Below are positions 14,730-24,575 of a stretch of 63,018 nt of DNA, in pieces. This DNA is from a virus. Below the pieces are notes generated by a model. The model worked only from the letters and a program-made list of their open reading frames with translations. It searched no databases and was not told the DNA's origin. The translations under genes and the position numbers were made by a program. Every line of letters starts with the position of its first letter. The first letter of the stretch is position 1. The stretch spans positions 1-63,018 of the IMG/VR virus record IMGVR_UViG_3300048838_000780, one strand, 5' to 3'.

Positions 14730-15281
14730 ATGCCAAAGAACAAGACGGATCTAAAGCCGCAAATATTGGAACGGTTGGCAAGGGGTGAAGAATTGGCCGA
14801 AATTTGCGAAGCCTTGGCAATTTCCGTCCGGACGGTCCAAGATTGGAGGAACAAGGACCAGGACTTCGCCTTGCTTTATTCGTCCGTTGCAGATCGACAA
14901 GCGGAAGCCAAGGCGTCTTTTCTCCTTGTCCTGGAAAAGTCCTTGGGGATCGTCCAAACCGCTTGCAAGAAGGCGCAAATTTCCCGGACCACGTTTTACA
15001 CCTGGAAGAAGTCCGACCCCGATTTCGCGGCGGCCGTCGAAGAAGTCCAAAACGTCGCCTTGGACTTTGCGGAAGAAGCGTTGTTTAAGGCAATCCAAGA
15101 AGGGAATATTTCGGGAATTATCTTTTATCTGAAAACAAAAGGCAAGGACCGGGGGTACGTCGAACGCCAAGAAGTCGTCGGATCCCAAGTTAAGCCCCTG
15201 GAAGTTTCGTTAACCCTTTCGGCCAAGGATCTTTCTTCGGACGATCCCGACCCGGAAGAAGAAGGGTCGGACAATGACTAA
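14730..15281 (+). CDS. Terminase small subunit
   Basis: The 183-residue product has two helix-turn-helix-like repeats (EICEALAISVRTVQDWRN at about 25-45 and KKAQISRTTFYTWKKSD at about 80-100). Its central DFAEEALFKAIQEGN helix is typical of phBC6A51-like TerS proteins. It would recognise the packaging site and regulate the large subunit, encoded directly downstream with an 8-base overlap. The start follows CACTAAAAAAAGACC. Confidence 0.8.
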   Translation: MPKNKTDLKPQILERLARGEELAEICEALAISVRTVQDWRNKDQDFALLYSSVADRQAEAKASFLLVLEKSLGIVQTACKKAQISRTTFYTWKKSDPDFAAAVEEVQNVALDFAEEALFKAIQEGNISGIIFYLKTKGKDRGYVERQEVVGSQVKPLEVSLTLSAKDLSSDDPDPEEEGSDND

Positions 15282-16503
15282 CCAAGCGGCGCAAGATCCG
15301 GAATTGCATTTCGATACAAAGGTCGTCCGGTCGACGTTGGCGGCGCTTGTTTCCGGGATCCCCCTTCTTATCCACCAAGGGGGGACCTATTCGGGGAAGA
15401 CCTTTGGAATTATGCTTGGCCTTTACCTTTACCTAAAAGAAACTTCCGAAAGTCTTATCGTTTCCGTCGTTTCGTGTACCGTTCCACACTTGAAGCGGGG
15501 GGCGCTTCGGGACTTCGAAACAATTTCGACCCTTATATCCGGTCTTGTGTACTCCAACAAGTCGGACCATACCTTCCGGGTCGGCAATAGCATTATAGAA
15601 TTTTTTTCGGCGGACGATAACGGCAAGGTCCGGGGCGGGAAAAGGGATATTCTTTTCCTCAACGAAGGAAACCTAATTCCCCATGAACGTTACCGGCAAT
15701 TGGCGTTGCGTACCAAAAGGACGGCAATCGTCGATTTTAACCCCGTGGCGCAATTTTGGATCCACGAAGAATATTTGGGGCGCCCGGGAACGGTTTTTAA
15801 GCGCACAACGTACCGGGACAACCCGGCAACCCCGGCCAAGATCATTCGGGAATTGGAAATTTTGAAGGAAACAGACCCGGACTTTTACCGGATCTACGGT
15901 CTTGGGTACACGGGCGCAATAAAAGGACTTGTCTTCCCAAGGACCAGGACGGCGCAAAAATTCCCGGACAAGCCGGATCGTTTCGGGTATGGATTGGACT
16001 TTGGGTATTCTCAAGACGTAACCGCCTTGGTCCAATTGGGGACGTCCCGGGGGGAATTATTCGGAAGGGAATTGCTTTACGAAGTTGGATTAGATAACTT
16101 TGAGTTGCGGGACCGTTTAAAGGAATTGCAGATTTCCCGGAAGGCGACCATTTGGGCGGACGCGGCGGATCCAAAAAGCATTGCCGAACTTCGGAAATTT
16201 GGGTACAATGTACGGGCGGCAAAGAAAGGTCCCGATTCGGTAAAGTTCGGAATTGGGTTGCTGAAAAGATACCCGATAAACCTTACCTTTGATTCGTCCA
16301 ATTGGAGGAAGGAAGCAATAAACTATAAATGGGCGGAAGACAAGGACGGGAACGCGCTTAATACACCGGTCGATCTTTATAACCATTGTTGGGACGCGGC
16401 AAGATATTGGGCAATCGAAAGTTTGCCGGATATTAAGCCACGCGGCGCAAAATACGCAAGGAATGAACTATCTAACCAACCCCCGGGATCCGGTCGAAGC
16501 TAA
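15274..16503 (+). CDS. Terminase large subunit
   Basis: A 409-residue motor and nuclease of the Terminase_3/PBSX type. The Walker A is GGTYSGKT (about residue 38), the Walker B is ILFLNEGN, and the RNase H-like nuclease contributes YGLDFGYSQD, WADAADPKS and a final Asp in HCWDAARYW. It packages phage DNA into proheads and cuts concatemers. It is translated with TerS and overlaps the portal gene by 41 bases. Confidence 0.9.
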   Translation: MTNQAAQDPELHFDTKVVRSTLAALVSGIPLLIHQGGTYSGKTFGIMLGLYLYLKETSESLIVSVVSCTVPHLKRGALRDFETISTLISGLVYSNKSDHTFRVGNSIIEFFSADDNGKVRGGKRDILFLNEGNLIPHERYRQLALRTKRTAIVDFNPVAQFWIHEEYLGRPGTVFKRTTYRDNPATPAKIIRELEILKETDPDFYRIYGLGYTGAIKGLVFPRTRTAQKFPDKPDRFGYGLDFGYSQDVTALVQLGTSRGELFGRELLYEVGLDNFELRDRLKELQISRKATIWADAADPKSIAELRKFGYNVRAAKKGPDSVKFGIGLLKRYPINLTFDSSNWRKEAINYKWAEDKDGNALNTPVDLYNHCWDAARYWAIESLPDIKPRGAKYARNELSNQPPGSGRS

Positions 16504-18316
16504 AAAGTTTTTCCGGGACGTTATCGAAAAAGGAAGGCGGCATCGTTTCTACGAAAGGACCTTGGAAGTTGCAACTTTTGCCCGGGATATGATGACCGGC
16601 GAAGGCGAAGGCATGGAAGACCGGGTCCGGGAAATTCGACCCCATGAAACGGAGGAACAAAAGGACCAAAGGGTCCGGATAACGAACCCGTTAACCCCCT
16701 TCGCGCTCAACCAAGTTGTTTCGGTCTTCCGGAAGACCCGACGGGCGGAAGGGATCCGCTTTGTTTGGGAACACCCGGGGAAGGATAAAAAACCGAAGAT
16801 CGAAGCAGCAATAAGCGACTTTTTCGCGTCTTCGGACCTGAAAACTTGGGCCTTTGACGCCTTCGAATACTACACTTTTTGGGATCCAAACGCCTTCTTT
16901 GTCGTCGAAACGATGGAAGACGACGGGGGGATATGGGCGTACCCCTTCGAAGTGAAGTCGGAAGAAGCTATCTTCTACGAACACAAAAACGGGGATCTTC
17001 AATACCTTATCGTCCGGCAAGAAACGGAAGTCGAAACCGACGGCGCCAAGCAAAAACGGAAGGACTTTTACTTGTATTCGGTTGGCTTCGCTTTTCATTA
17101 CAAAGAAGTCGTCGACGGGCAAGACTTGGCGGCCGAAATGGAAGGCGGGTATTCCCTGGAAGATCTGGTCCCCAAGGAAGGGGGGCAACAATTCGTCTTT
17201 AAAGAATACACCTACAAGACAACGACCCTTCCGGTATTCTCCTTCGGAGTATTCCGGGACGGACAAACGAACCGGAACACCTTCGTAACTCCTTACGAAC
17301 CGGCAAGATTTTTATTGGAAGATCTTGTAAAGGACAAGTCGTTGGCGGATCTTTCGTTACTCCTTCACAACTTCCCCCAAAAACTTGTCTACGGTCCCCG
17401 ATGTGAATACGAAAGCAACGAAGGGGATCGTTGCGATATGGGGTACCTTGGCGGGGATCGTTCCCGGAAATGTCCTTCCTGCGAAGGGAAAGGGGTTTTA
17501 GTACATAGTACGGAACAAGACGTAATTTTGTTGGCGCTTCCGGATACCAACGAAGGATTTTTCCCCCTTTCTCAATTGGTCCACTATGCAACGCAAAATG
17601 AATGGTTACCACGTTTCCAAGCGGAAAGGTTGGTACTATTGGTCCAACAAGTTTTTTTGGCCGTCTTTCAAACGGAAGTGTACAACCAAGCACAAATAAG
17701 GACGACGGCAACGGAAAAATTATTGGAGTGGGACAAGGTGTACGACACCTTAGAACCGTACGCAACTGCAATTGCGACGGTCGTTCCCCGGGCGGCGGAA
17801 GTTATTTCGCAATTCTTGGACGCGGCGGAAGGCTTTACGGCGGCAATGTACGTTCCCCGGGACTTCAAAATGAGGGGGGAAGCAGAATTGTTAAACCTTT
17901 TGGCGGCGGCGTCCAATTCCGGGGCAATCCCCGAAGTGAAAGAAGCAATTTCTTTGGACCTGTTAAACCGGTTTTACCGGAACGATCCCGACGAAGTGGA
18001 ACTAATCCGGGCGCTTCGTTCCTTCCTCCCCTGGAAGGACAAGACCTTCGAACAAGCGTACGCAATCGCAATAAACCGGGCGCCAACGGATCCGGACCGG
18101 CTTTTGTGGGAAAACTTCGACCAAATTTCGCAAGCGGTCCGGGACGTCAGCAAGGAACTTTTTCACAAATTCCCCCGAGACAAACAACAAAAAATGATCT
18201 TGGACGAAGTCGAGAAGTACAAAAATAGGATAGTACCGGCGGAACTTCCCCCCGTCTTTGGTCCCGGGGGCGAACCGGGGACCGGCGGCGGCGAACCGGG
18301 CGCCGGTAACCTCTAA
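16463..18316 (+). CDS. Portal protein with an inserted zinc-binding knuckle
   Basis: The 617-residue product directly follows TerL and has portal-like size and helical C-terminal organisation. Around residues 313-345 is a four-Cys element (RCEYESNEGDRCDMGY then CPSCEGKG), a zinc-ribbon-like insertion seen in some Bacteroidota phage portals. The tail is Gly/Pro-rich. The assignment rests mainly on position, size and the following minor head gene. Confidence 0.75.
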   Translation: MNYLTNPRDPVEAKKFFRDVIEKGRRHRFYERTLEVATFARDMMTGEGEGMEDRVREIRPHETEEQKDQRVRITNPLTPFALNQVVSVFRKTRRAEGIRFVWEHPGKDKKPKIEAAISDFFASSDLKTWAFDAFEYYTFWDPNAFFVVETMEDDGGIWAYPFEVKSEEAIFYEHKNGDLQYLIVRQETEVETDGAKQKRKDFYLYSVGFAFHYKEVVDGQDLAAEMEGGYSLEDLVPKEGGQQFVFKEYTYKTTTLPVFSFGVFRDGQTNRNTFVTPYEPARFLLEDLVKDKSLADLSLLLHNFPQKLVYGPRCEYESNEGDRCDMGYLGGDRSRKCPSCEGKGVLVHSTEQDVILLALPDTNEGFFPLSQLVHYATQNEWLPRFQAERLVLLVQQVFLAVFQTEVYNQAQIRTTATEKLLEWDKVYDTLEPYATAIATVVPRAAEVISQFLDAAEGFTAAMYVPRDFKMRGEAELLNLLAAASNSGAIPEVKEAISLDLLNRFYRNDPDEVELIRALRSFLPWKDKTFEQAYAIAINRAPTDPDRLLWENFDQISQAVRDVSKELFHKFPRDKQQKMILDEVEKYKNRIVPAELPPVFGPGGEPGTGGGEPGAGNL

Positions 18317-18318
18317 GC

Positions 18319-19209
18319 ATGGGGCAACCAAAAACATACTACGAACAACGACGGGACCGGGTAGTATCCGGGTACTCCAAAGTATTTTCCGGGATCATTG
18401 ACGCAATAAGCGTTTTGGTCCTTGGGGAAGTATTGGGCGCCCTATCTTCTTTCGACTTCGACGAAAAGGGCAATTTTTCTTTTTCGGTTAGTAACCTTAC
18501 AAGATCCCGCCAAGTTGCGATAAGGGTTAGCGGTATTTTCCAGCAACAAAAGAAGCCCCTTGGCGCAAGGTTGATCGACGCGGTAAAGCGTCTTCTTGGC
18601 TTCAATCGGGATTATTTCCAATCCTTCAACGAATTCGAGCCGGAAGACCTGGAAAAGAAGGTCGAACGGTTGGTAATGGGGCGCCTTGGCTACGACGTCG
18701 GGACCGGGAACATTGCGCCGGGATCCTGGTTGGATGACATTTTTAACGGGTCCCAAGTTTCCGGATCTATTGGCCGGGACCTTGCAAACGCCATTGCATC
18801 CAAAATGAGTAGGGCGGAATTTATCCGGCAATTCCGTTTGCAGTTCACACAAGCCGGGTACCCGGCACGGCATTTTAAAACTTTCTCCTTCGACTTCTTC
18901 CAAGTCGTAGACCGGCAAATTAAATTGCTATACGCGGAAGAATTGGGACTAACCTTTGCCCGGTATGCGGGGACGGCGGAAGAAGATACCCGGGATTTTT
19001 GCTTGGAACGCCTAAACTTGGTATATTCATTTGAGGAAATAAAGTCTTGGGCAAAATTGGACTTTCGGGGCAAGTTGAAAATTGGGTATGACCCCTTTAT
19101 CCATTGCGGGGGCTTCAATTGTCGGCATCATTTGGCTTTTCTTGACAAAGAAGCGGTCGAATTGTTGGGGATCGAAACGGACAAATATCATTCAATCGTA
19201 CACAAATGA
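18319..19209 (+). CDS. Minor head / head morphogenesis protein (MuF/SPP1 gp7-like)
   Basis: The 296-residue product ends in the MuF-type signature: AGTAEEDTRDFCLERL, then an EEIKSW helix, then FIHCGGFNCRHHL. This Cys/His pattern is conserved in the Phage_Mu_F C-terminal domain. Such proteins enter the prohead with the portal. The start lies three bases after the portal stop, and the stop overlaps a small membrane-protein gene. Confidence 0.8.
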   Translation: MGQPKTYYEQRRDRVVSGYSKVFSGIIDAISVLVLGEVLGALSSFDFDEKGNFSFSVSNLTRSRQVAIRVSGIFQQQKKPLGARLIDAVKRLLGFNRDYFQSFNEFEPEDLEKKVERLVMGRLGYDVGTGNIAPGSWLDDIFNGSQVSGSIGRDLANAIASKMSRAEFIRQFRLQFTQAGYPARHFKTFSFDFFQVVDRQIKLLYAEELGLTFARYAGTAEEDTRDFCLERLNLVYSFEEIKSWAKLDFRGKLKIGYDPFIHCGGFNCRHHLAFLDKEAVELLGIETDKYHSIVHK

Positions 19210-19346
19210 CAAAAATCATTCTCCTATTTAATTGGGAAGTCCCCTTCTTCATTGTTTGCGGACTTCTTATTGCGGCGGCAATCCTTCTTCGCATGGGTAC
19301 CTTTTCCGATTGGGGTAAAAAAAATAAAAATGGGTTGGACCAATAG
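19206..19346 (+). CDS. Small single-span membrane protein, 46 residues
   Basis: The ATG overlaps the MuF stop as ATGA. The product has one hydrophobic segment at about 10-29 (VPFFIVCGLLIAAAILL) followed by a short basic tail. It overlaps the next gene by 17 bases. Both junctions fit the coupling style of this genome, so I consider it real despite its length. Function unknown. Confidence 0.5.
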   Translation: MTKIILLFNWEVPFFIVCGLLIAAAILLRMGTFSDWGKKNKNGLDQ

Positions 19347-21204
19347 ATACCGTTTTGTCCTGGAAGACGACGACGGAAATACCCGGGATTGCATCCCGTA
19401 CAACAAGGACCTATTAATAACCGGGGACCGGAAAAGTAACCGCTTTAACTGGTCCTATGTTATCGGGGATCCCGTCGTATTCGAAGGGGCGGACTTCGAT
19501 TGGTTGTACACCTTGGAACAAGACTTGGCGCCGGGGGACGCAACCCGTTGCGGAGGATCCGCCTTCCGGATCTACGAAACTTGCGGCGGGGTCGAAACGC
19601 TCAAGTACGAATTTTTTATAAACCTCAACGAAGCGGAATTCTTCCCGGACGATTGTACCGTCGTTTGCAAGTTGCAGCCCGTCGACGCCTTTTCTTGCAT
19701 ATACCGGCATTGGGAAGACGAATTGGACGTCTTGGATCTTGTCGTTACCAAACACAAGGTCCCGGGGCTTGTTGGGTACGTTGAAAGGGTGAATTGCCCG
19801 GAAGAAACTTTCTTGGAGCAAGACCCGGGGGATCTTCCAATATTGGCGGATAACTGTTTACCCGACGCCTTCGCCTGGAAAGTGCTTCAAACGTATTGGG
19901 TGACCTTTGACATTAACGGATTTTATCCATATACTTACGACGGGTACGCGATAACGGCATGGGTACGCGAAAGGGTCGACGATTCGGCAACCGAACCCCC
20001 GGGGGACGGTTGGATCGACTTAGGGGGCGATTCTTGGGTCCGGGAACTTGAATTGTACCCGGCAACGGACTATTTGGACTATTATTTTTCCATTCCCCCG
20101 ACGGATACCATACTAAAGATTATAAAAACCTACAAGATCGTTGGGGCGGATCCCAATATCGTAGAAAAGACCCCGTATTATACAAATCATATTTTGGGTT
20201 GGAATGTAGAAGCAAACGACCCGATCCCTCATTTGGAGTATTCCAATGGAATGCTTTTTGTCGACGTATTGGACGCCTTGGTAAACAATGGTTGCGCCTT
20301 GACCCTAAAAAGTAACTTCTTCCGGATCAACCCGGACGATCCTTTCCCGGCGGCCGAACCATACCCGACGGCGGCGGCCGGTTTCGACAAATTAATGATC
20401 TGGCAGCTATCCGACGTCGCACGTCCGGAAGTTTCCGAAGATGCAACCGACTTAAAAATTACCCTTCGGGACTTCCTGGAAGAATTGAGGAACGTATTTA
20501 ACGTCGATTGGACGATCGAAACGGGGGGGGTCTTCCGGATCGAACATATTTCCTACTTTGTCAACCAAAACGGCGAAGATCTAACCTTGGCGCCTTGGGA
20601 CCAATACACCCGCAAAAAGAACGCTTACCGGTACGATTCTGTAAAGATCCCAAAAGCGGAAACGTTTTCTTTCTCCTTCAAAACGACCCCGTTTTTTAAT
20701 GGTCTTCCGATCATTTATTCGTGGACTTGTGCTTCCTCCGATCTTAAGGACAAGAACTTTGTTGCAAAGCTGACAAGTACGGATCTTGGGTACATTAACC
20801 AAGTTGGGGACAATTCCCCCCTTTCCGGAATGTTTATTGGGGCAATGATCGACGGCGGCGGGTTTGGAATATACGACTACTATTTCGCACGGGAAGACGA
20901 CGGCGCCGGGAATCCACGGAACAACGGACACCTTGCGTTTACGAAGCTGCACCCGAACTATTGGAAATGGGATCGACCCCAAACGTCCGGCCAAATGAAC
21001 GGCACGGCGACGGCCTTTGTCTCAACGTTCCGGATAAAGCGGCAACAAGAAATAACAATCCCGGTCGATTGCGACTTCCTTTCGACTTGGGATCCCAACG
21101 ACTTAGTAAATACCTTCATTGGTTGGGGTGAAATAGACGCCTTCCAAATTAGTTTGGCGAATTGCACCCTTTCAATTGTTGTTATCCACGAACCAAACGT
21201 ATAA
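19330..21204 (+). CDS. Large structural protein, 624 residues, function unknown
   Basis: The ATG at 19330 is preferred over upstream in-frame codons because it follows AAAATAAAA and keeps a short overlap with the small membrane gene. The product is beta-rich and aromatic, acidic, with scattered Cys. It lies between the minor head gene and small head-tail joining genes, so a tail-tip, neck or fibre role is possible. No family is recognised. Confidence 0.65.
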   Translation: MGWTNRYRFVLEDDDGNTRDCIPYNKDLLITGDRKSNRFNWSYVIGDPVVFEGADFDWLYTLEQDLAPGDATRCGGSAFRIYETCGGVETLKYEFFINLNEAEFFPDDCTVVCKLQPVDAFSCIYRHWEDELDVLDLVVTKHKVPGLVGYVERVNCPEETFLEQDPGDLPILADNCLPDAFAWKVLQTYWVTFDINGFYPYTYDGYAITAWVRERVDDSATEPPGDGWIDLGGDSWVRELELYPATDYLDYYFSIPPTDTILKIIKTYKIVGADPNIVEKTPYYTNHILGWNVEANDPIPHLEYSNGMLFVDVLDALVNNGCALTLKSNFFRINPDDPFPAAEPYPTAAAGFDKLMIWQLSDVARPEVSEDATDLKITLRDFLEELRNVFNVDWTIETGGVFRIEHISYFVNQNGEDLTLAPWDQYTRKKNAYRYDSVKIPKAETFSFSFKTTPFFNGLPIIYSWTCASSDLKDKNFVAKLTSTDLGYINQVGDNSPLSGMFIGAMIDGGGFGIYDYYFAREDDGAGNPRNNGHLAFTKLHPNYWKWDRPQTSGQMNGTATAFVSTFRIKRQQEITIPVDCDFLSTWDPNDLVNTFIGWGEIDAFQISLANCTLSIVVIHEPNV

Positions 21205-21206
21205 AA

Positions 21207-22382
21207 ATGGCAATCGTCAACCCTGGAAATGCACTTCCCTTTTACGACAATATCTTGGACCAAGTCCGTTACCGGACCGGGGACCAAAACTTCCATATTG
21301 TTGCCGATTGGGAATACTTTATACCCTTCCAAGTCCCGTTACCGGATATTCCAACGACCTTTCGGGTACATATCGTCGGACGCGACATTGGACAAGTAAA
21401 CTACGACGTAACAGGAAACACCGCTTACTATTGCGACGGGGACCGTATGGTAATTGTCTTCGACGGTCAGATCCGGCCGGAACTGGAATGCGGGTACTAT
21501 TACGTCCAAATACAAACCGGTCCGACCTTGGCGGCGGTTAACTACTTTTCCGAAATGGTCTACGTTGAACAACGGAACGACCACGAAAAGTTAAAGTCTT
21601 CAAGCATTACCTACAACGGCACCGACGATGAATTTACCTTCAACTTTGCCGACCAAGTAACCACGGACAAACTAAGCACGGTAAACGAAGTTTACAGCGC
21701 CGGATCTTGGGTTGCAGCCGGGACCGGGACTTCCGTCGTCGTTTCGGGCGCTTCTTCCGTCTTCCCCCTTCCGGACGGAACGGAAGAAAGGTTTATCCGA
21801 CGGACGGTCGACCTTAAAAGCGGGTCGCTACTTCAAACGATCTTCCGGGTACATTGGAACCCGGCCGATAAAGTCGGGACGGTTACCATTGCGCCTTTTT
21901 CCACCAACAACAAACATCACCGAAAGGACCGGTTTTTTTTGACGGCGACAAACGCGGGGGACTTTAACAACGGGGATATTTTTATTTTGTACACCTTGGA
22001 CGGGATCTTGAGTTATACCCAACGGATCGACCTTCCCGGGTACTTGGACTTCCCCCGGGGCGAAACGACCTTGGGGACCATTACCGACGGCAACGGCAAC
22101 AACAAGGTAAAGTCGATCATTGCTAAGGAAAGAAGGGCGGTCCGCTTTGGGAAGATCCCGGACGACCTTTTGTTTTTCTTCCAGTTACTACCAAAGCATG
22201 ACACGGTAACCCTTACCGACGTAAACGGCGGCCGGACCTATACGCTTGCGGAAATGGAAGTAAGGGTCGAACCCGAACCAGGGGGGGACTTTTCCACCGT
22301 CGAACTTTCTTGGCGTTACCTTTCGACGTCCCTTGCCGGTTGCGACGAAACGTTAACCTTCGATGTTTGTACCTTTGAGTAA
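21207..22382 (+). CDS. Structural protein, 391 residues, function unknown
   Basis: It starts two bases after the upstream stop and overlaps the next start as TAATG. The product is beta-rich throughout, with many Tyr and Asp and no membrane segment. The composition resembles the upstream 624-residue protein, suggesting both belong to one surface or tail-tip assembly. No family is recognised. Confidence 0.6.
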   Translation: MAIVNPGNALPFYDNILDQVRYRTGDQNFHIVADWEYFIPFQVPLPDIPTTFRVHIVGRDIGQVNYDVTGNTAYYCDGDRMVIVFDGQIRPELECGYYYVQIQTGPTLAAVNYFSEMVYVEQRNDHEKLKSSSITYNGTDDEFTFNFADQVTTDKLSTVNEVYSAGSWVAAGTGTSVVVSGASSVFPLPDGTEERFIRRTVDLKSGSLLQTIFRVHWNPADKVGTVTIAPFSTNNKHHRKDRFFLTATNAGDFNNGDIFILYTLDGILSYTQRIDLPGYLDFPRGETTLGTITDGNGNNKVKSIIAKERRAVRFGKIPDDLLFFFQLLPKHDTVTLTDVNGGRTYTLAEMEVRVEPEPGGDFSTVELSWRYLSTSLAGCDETLTFDVCTFE

Positions 22383-22852
22383 TGGATATAAAAGAGTTAC
22401 ATAAAAGATTGGTCGAAGCAAGGGACGCAATTATCCGGGATCGTCCAAAAGAAACGTTGCGTATCTCTTTAAACCTTTTGGACTTGGTCCGGACCAGGAT
22501 ACAAACGTCCGGGACCAATTCAAAAAACGTCCAATTTACCCCCTATTCGGCTTCGTACGCCAAGCAAAGGGTAAAGGCGGGGTACCAAGCGGGTTACGTC
22601 GATTTTACCCGTACGGGGCGCCTATGGGCGAATATTGCCCCTTTTGTGGTCGACAATACCAGGGAAGTAACGATCGTCGAAATAAGCGCACGAAACCCCG
22701 ATCTGCAAAGCATACTAAACTACCAATCCGTTTTGCCTGGAAAGAAACCCCGGGGGAACATTCTTACCCCAACCGAAAAGGAATTGGCCTTCCTGGAAGC
22801 GGCACACTTGGCAAGGCTTCGTAAACATCTCGAAAAAGTCTTTGAACAATGA
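22382..22852 (+). CDS. Head-tail joining / virion morphogenesis protein
   Basis: A 156-residue basic protein with an internal SASYAKQRVKAGY then DFTRTGRLW element. This matches the phage virion-morphogenesis (tail-completion) family, in which a SxSYxxxK stretch is followed by LTGxxxxN-type residues. It probably caps or joins the tail. Coupled to both neighbours. Confidence 0.6.
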   Translation: MDIKELHKRLVEARDAIIRDRPKETLRISLNLLDLVRTRIQTSGTNSKNVQFTPYSASYAKQRVKAGYQAGYVDFTRTGRLWANIAPFVVDNTREVTIVEISARNPDLQSILNYQSVLPGKKPRGNILTPTEKELAFLEAAHLARLRKHLEKVFEQ

Positions 22853-23490
22853 CCTTTACAATTGCGGAAACTCTAAAAAACAAGATCCTTCCCCTTGGTT
22901 TTTGCGAACGCTTCGGAGGAATAGCGGTACCCTTTGAGATATACACGGCGAACAACAAACTTGTAAGGGTCCCGGTAACCTTTGGCGTTGACGGCCAAGC
23001 GTGTTACGAATCGGGAAAGTTGTTCGACCTTTCCCCGAATGATGCTTACCGGTCGGTAATGTTCTTCGAAGATCAAACGGGATCCACGGTCGTAACTCAA
23101 GGGAAGACCCATTTTTCGTTTTCCGGTACCTTCCGCCTTCTTGGTTGGTTGAACTTGGCGAAGTTGGGACACGAAGAAGGCGGGTACTTTACGGATCTTG
23201 TCGTCGGGACGATCGTTAAAACGCTTTTATCGGGGGACCGGTCCACGGTCTTAACTATTGACGACTTCGGGGGTACCCTGGAAGGCGCCGTCGTCCAAGT
23301 CGAAACGGTATCCATACCAAGGAAGGACCGGTCTTTGTTTTCCCGGTACACGGCGGCCGAATGGCAACAAGCCTTCGTCTACCCCTTCGACTTCTTCGCT
23401 ATCGACATACAAGCACGAATTACCGTTGGGCGGAATTGCTTTACGGAAGCAGACGCAACGGATCCAATAACTTGCATAACGATCTACTAA
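22849..23490 (+). CDS. Putative tail-terminator-region protein, 213 residues
   Basis: Coupled by ATGA to the joining protein and followed at once by a membrane-protein gene. The product is alpha/beta, ending in a Cys-containing strand (FTEADATDPITCITIY). Position between the joining protein and the chaperones suggests a tail terminator or connector; the sequence itself does not settle it. Confidence 0.5.
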   Translation: MTFTIAETLKNKILPLGFCERFGGIAVPFEIYTANNKLVRVPVTFGVDGQACYESGKLFDLSPNDAYRSVMFFEDQTGSTVVTQGKTHFSFSGTFRLLGWLNLAKLGHEEGGYFTDLVVGTIVKTLLSGDRSTVLTIDDFGGTLEGAVVQVETVSIPRKDRSLFSRYTAAEWQQAFVYPFDFFAIDIQARITVGRNCFTEADATDPITCITIY

Positions 23491-23829
23491 ATGGCCTTTG
23501 CAGCACTCTTGGGAATAGCTTTTGGCGCTTGGTCTTCCGTCTTTTGCCTTGCGCTAACCGAACCGGGGCAAGTCTTTTGGTTTGTTGGATCCTTCTTCCT
23601 TTGGTTGGACCGGAAGTTATCCCCGTACATTACTCCGAACCCCGTATATTTGGGGGTAAAGAAGGTCCTTTACCTTTGCCCGAAATGTCAGGCGGGGCAA
23701 TTGTCTTTTTGGCTTTACTTCGTTTGGTGTTACAAATACAACCCTTGGGATCATTTCGTTTGCGTATCCCTTGCGGTATTTGTGGGGTTTATTGTTGAAA
23801 ACTTTTACCAATGGCAACAACGCGCATAA
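23491..23829 (+). CDS. Membrane protein with CxxC motif
   Basis: A 112-residue protein with two or three hydrophobic segments (about 1-25, 68-80 and 86-102) and a CPKCQAGQLSFW motif in between. Small CPxCxxGQ membrane proteins occur in Bacteroidota phages, and I know of no assigned role. It overlaps the tail chaperone gene by 19 bases. Confidence 0.6.
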   Translation: MAFAALLGIAFGAWSSVFCLALTEPGQVFWFVGSFFLWLDRKLSPYITPNPVYLGVKKVLYLCPKCQAGQLSFWLYFVWCYKYNPWDHFVCVSLAVFVGFIVENFYQWQQRA

Positions 23830-24374
23830 AAAAACTACCAAAGGACGAACTTGGAAGATACCTTCCAACTTTCACCGCTTCCGGGAATAAATACCGGATC
23901 CTTTCCCCGGACGACGGTATCGGGATCGTTCGTTGGTCGATCTTGTCCAAAATGTCTTCCGTCCTTGGATATGGGGCGGACGTCAAGACGCAACTTGCAA
24001 ACCTCCAAAAAGCCCGGGCGATTGTAAACGAAGTCTTTAAAGGTCGGGGGGATATTCTGGAATTGGGGGTACATTTAAAGGCGATGGAAGACGGGATCCG
24101 GACGGATAACGAACGGCGTTTCCATTTCGCCTTTTACACGGCAACGATCTTTATTGTCCGGGAAGACGAAGACTTAACCAAGTTTTCCGACGACTTGGCA
24201 ACGGCCAAGATTGAAGATTGGAATAATGAGGGGTACGACGCGGCGGATTTTTTTTTCTTAGTTTTGAACAAAGCCCCCGACTTCTTAAATCCCTTGCCGT
24301 CTTCTTCCAAGGTAGGAGAAACGAACCCCGGGGAAGGATCTACGGGAAATATAGGGTCGAAGGGGGGCAAATAA
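23811..24374 (+). CDS. Tail assembly chaperone, short form (gpG-like)
   Basis: The 187-residue product is predicted helical in its centre and ends in a Gly/Ser-rich tail. It sits just before the tape measure gene, where tailed phages of the lambda type encode gpG and the frameshifted gpGT. Just before its TAA stop, the sequence G GGG GGC at 24362-24368 is in the right phase for -1 slippage into the ORF ending at 24574. The proteins would coat the tape measure during tail assembly. Confidence 0.65.
   Translation: MATTRIKKLPKDELGRYLPTFTASGNKYRILSPDDGIGIVRWSILSKMSSVLGYGADVKTQLANLQKARAIVNEVFKGRGDILELGVHLKAMEDGIRTDNERRFHFAFYTATIFIVREDEDLTKFSDDLATAKIEDWNNEGYDAADFFFLVLNKAPDFLNPLPSSSKVGETNPGEGSTGNIGSKGGK
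24362..24368 (+). promoter_or_regulatory. Candidate -1 ribosomal slippery heptamer
   Basis: In the frame of the upstream gene the codons are GGG GGC preceded by G, so both tRNAs can re-pair after a -1 shift (X XXY YYZ rule). The zero-frame stop TAA at 24372-24374 follows one codon later. The -1 frame stays open to 24574. Confidence 0.6.
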
Positions 24375-24574
24375 TCGACATCGAAAGGGAAATGTTAGAC
24401 AACCTGGAAGTTTCGATCGAATATTTGGTAGAGAATACGGGTTTTTCAGAAAGGGACTTGTTGACAATGCACGAAGCACGTTTTATGCGGACCTTAAATA
24501 GAACAATGCAAAAACAGGCGGCGAAAATTGAGGCGGCGAAAAAGGCGGCCGAAAAGCCCCCGAAACCGTACTAA
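24369..24574 (+). CDS. -1 frame extension of the tail chaperone (gpT-like)
   Basis: After the shift the frame reads through 24392, where a separate ATG occurs, and ends at 24574, one base before the tape measure ATG at 24576. It adds about 68 helical, Lys/Ala-rich residues (KIEAAKKAAEKPPKPY at the end). The extension alone from ATG 24392 would be a 60-residue protein. Its placement and size match the T extension of lambda-like chaperones. Confidence 0.6.
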
Positions 24575-24575
24575 A

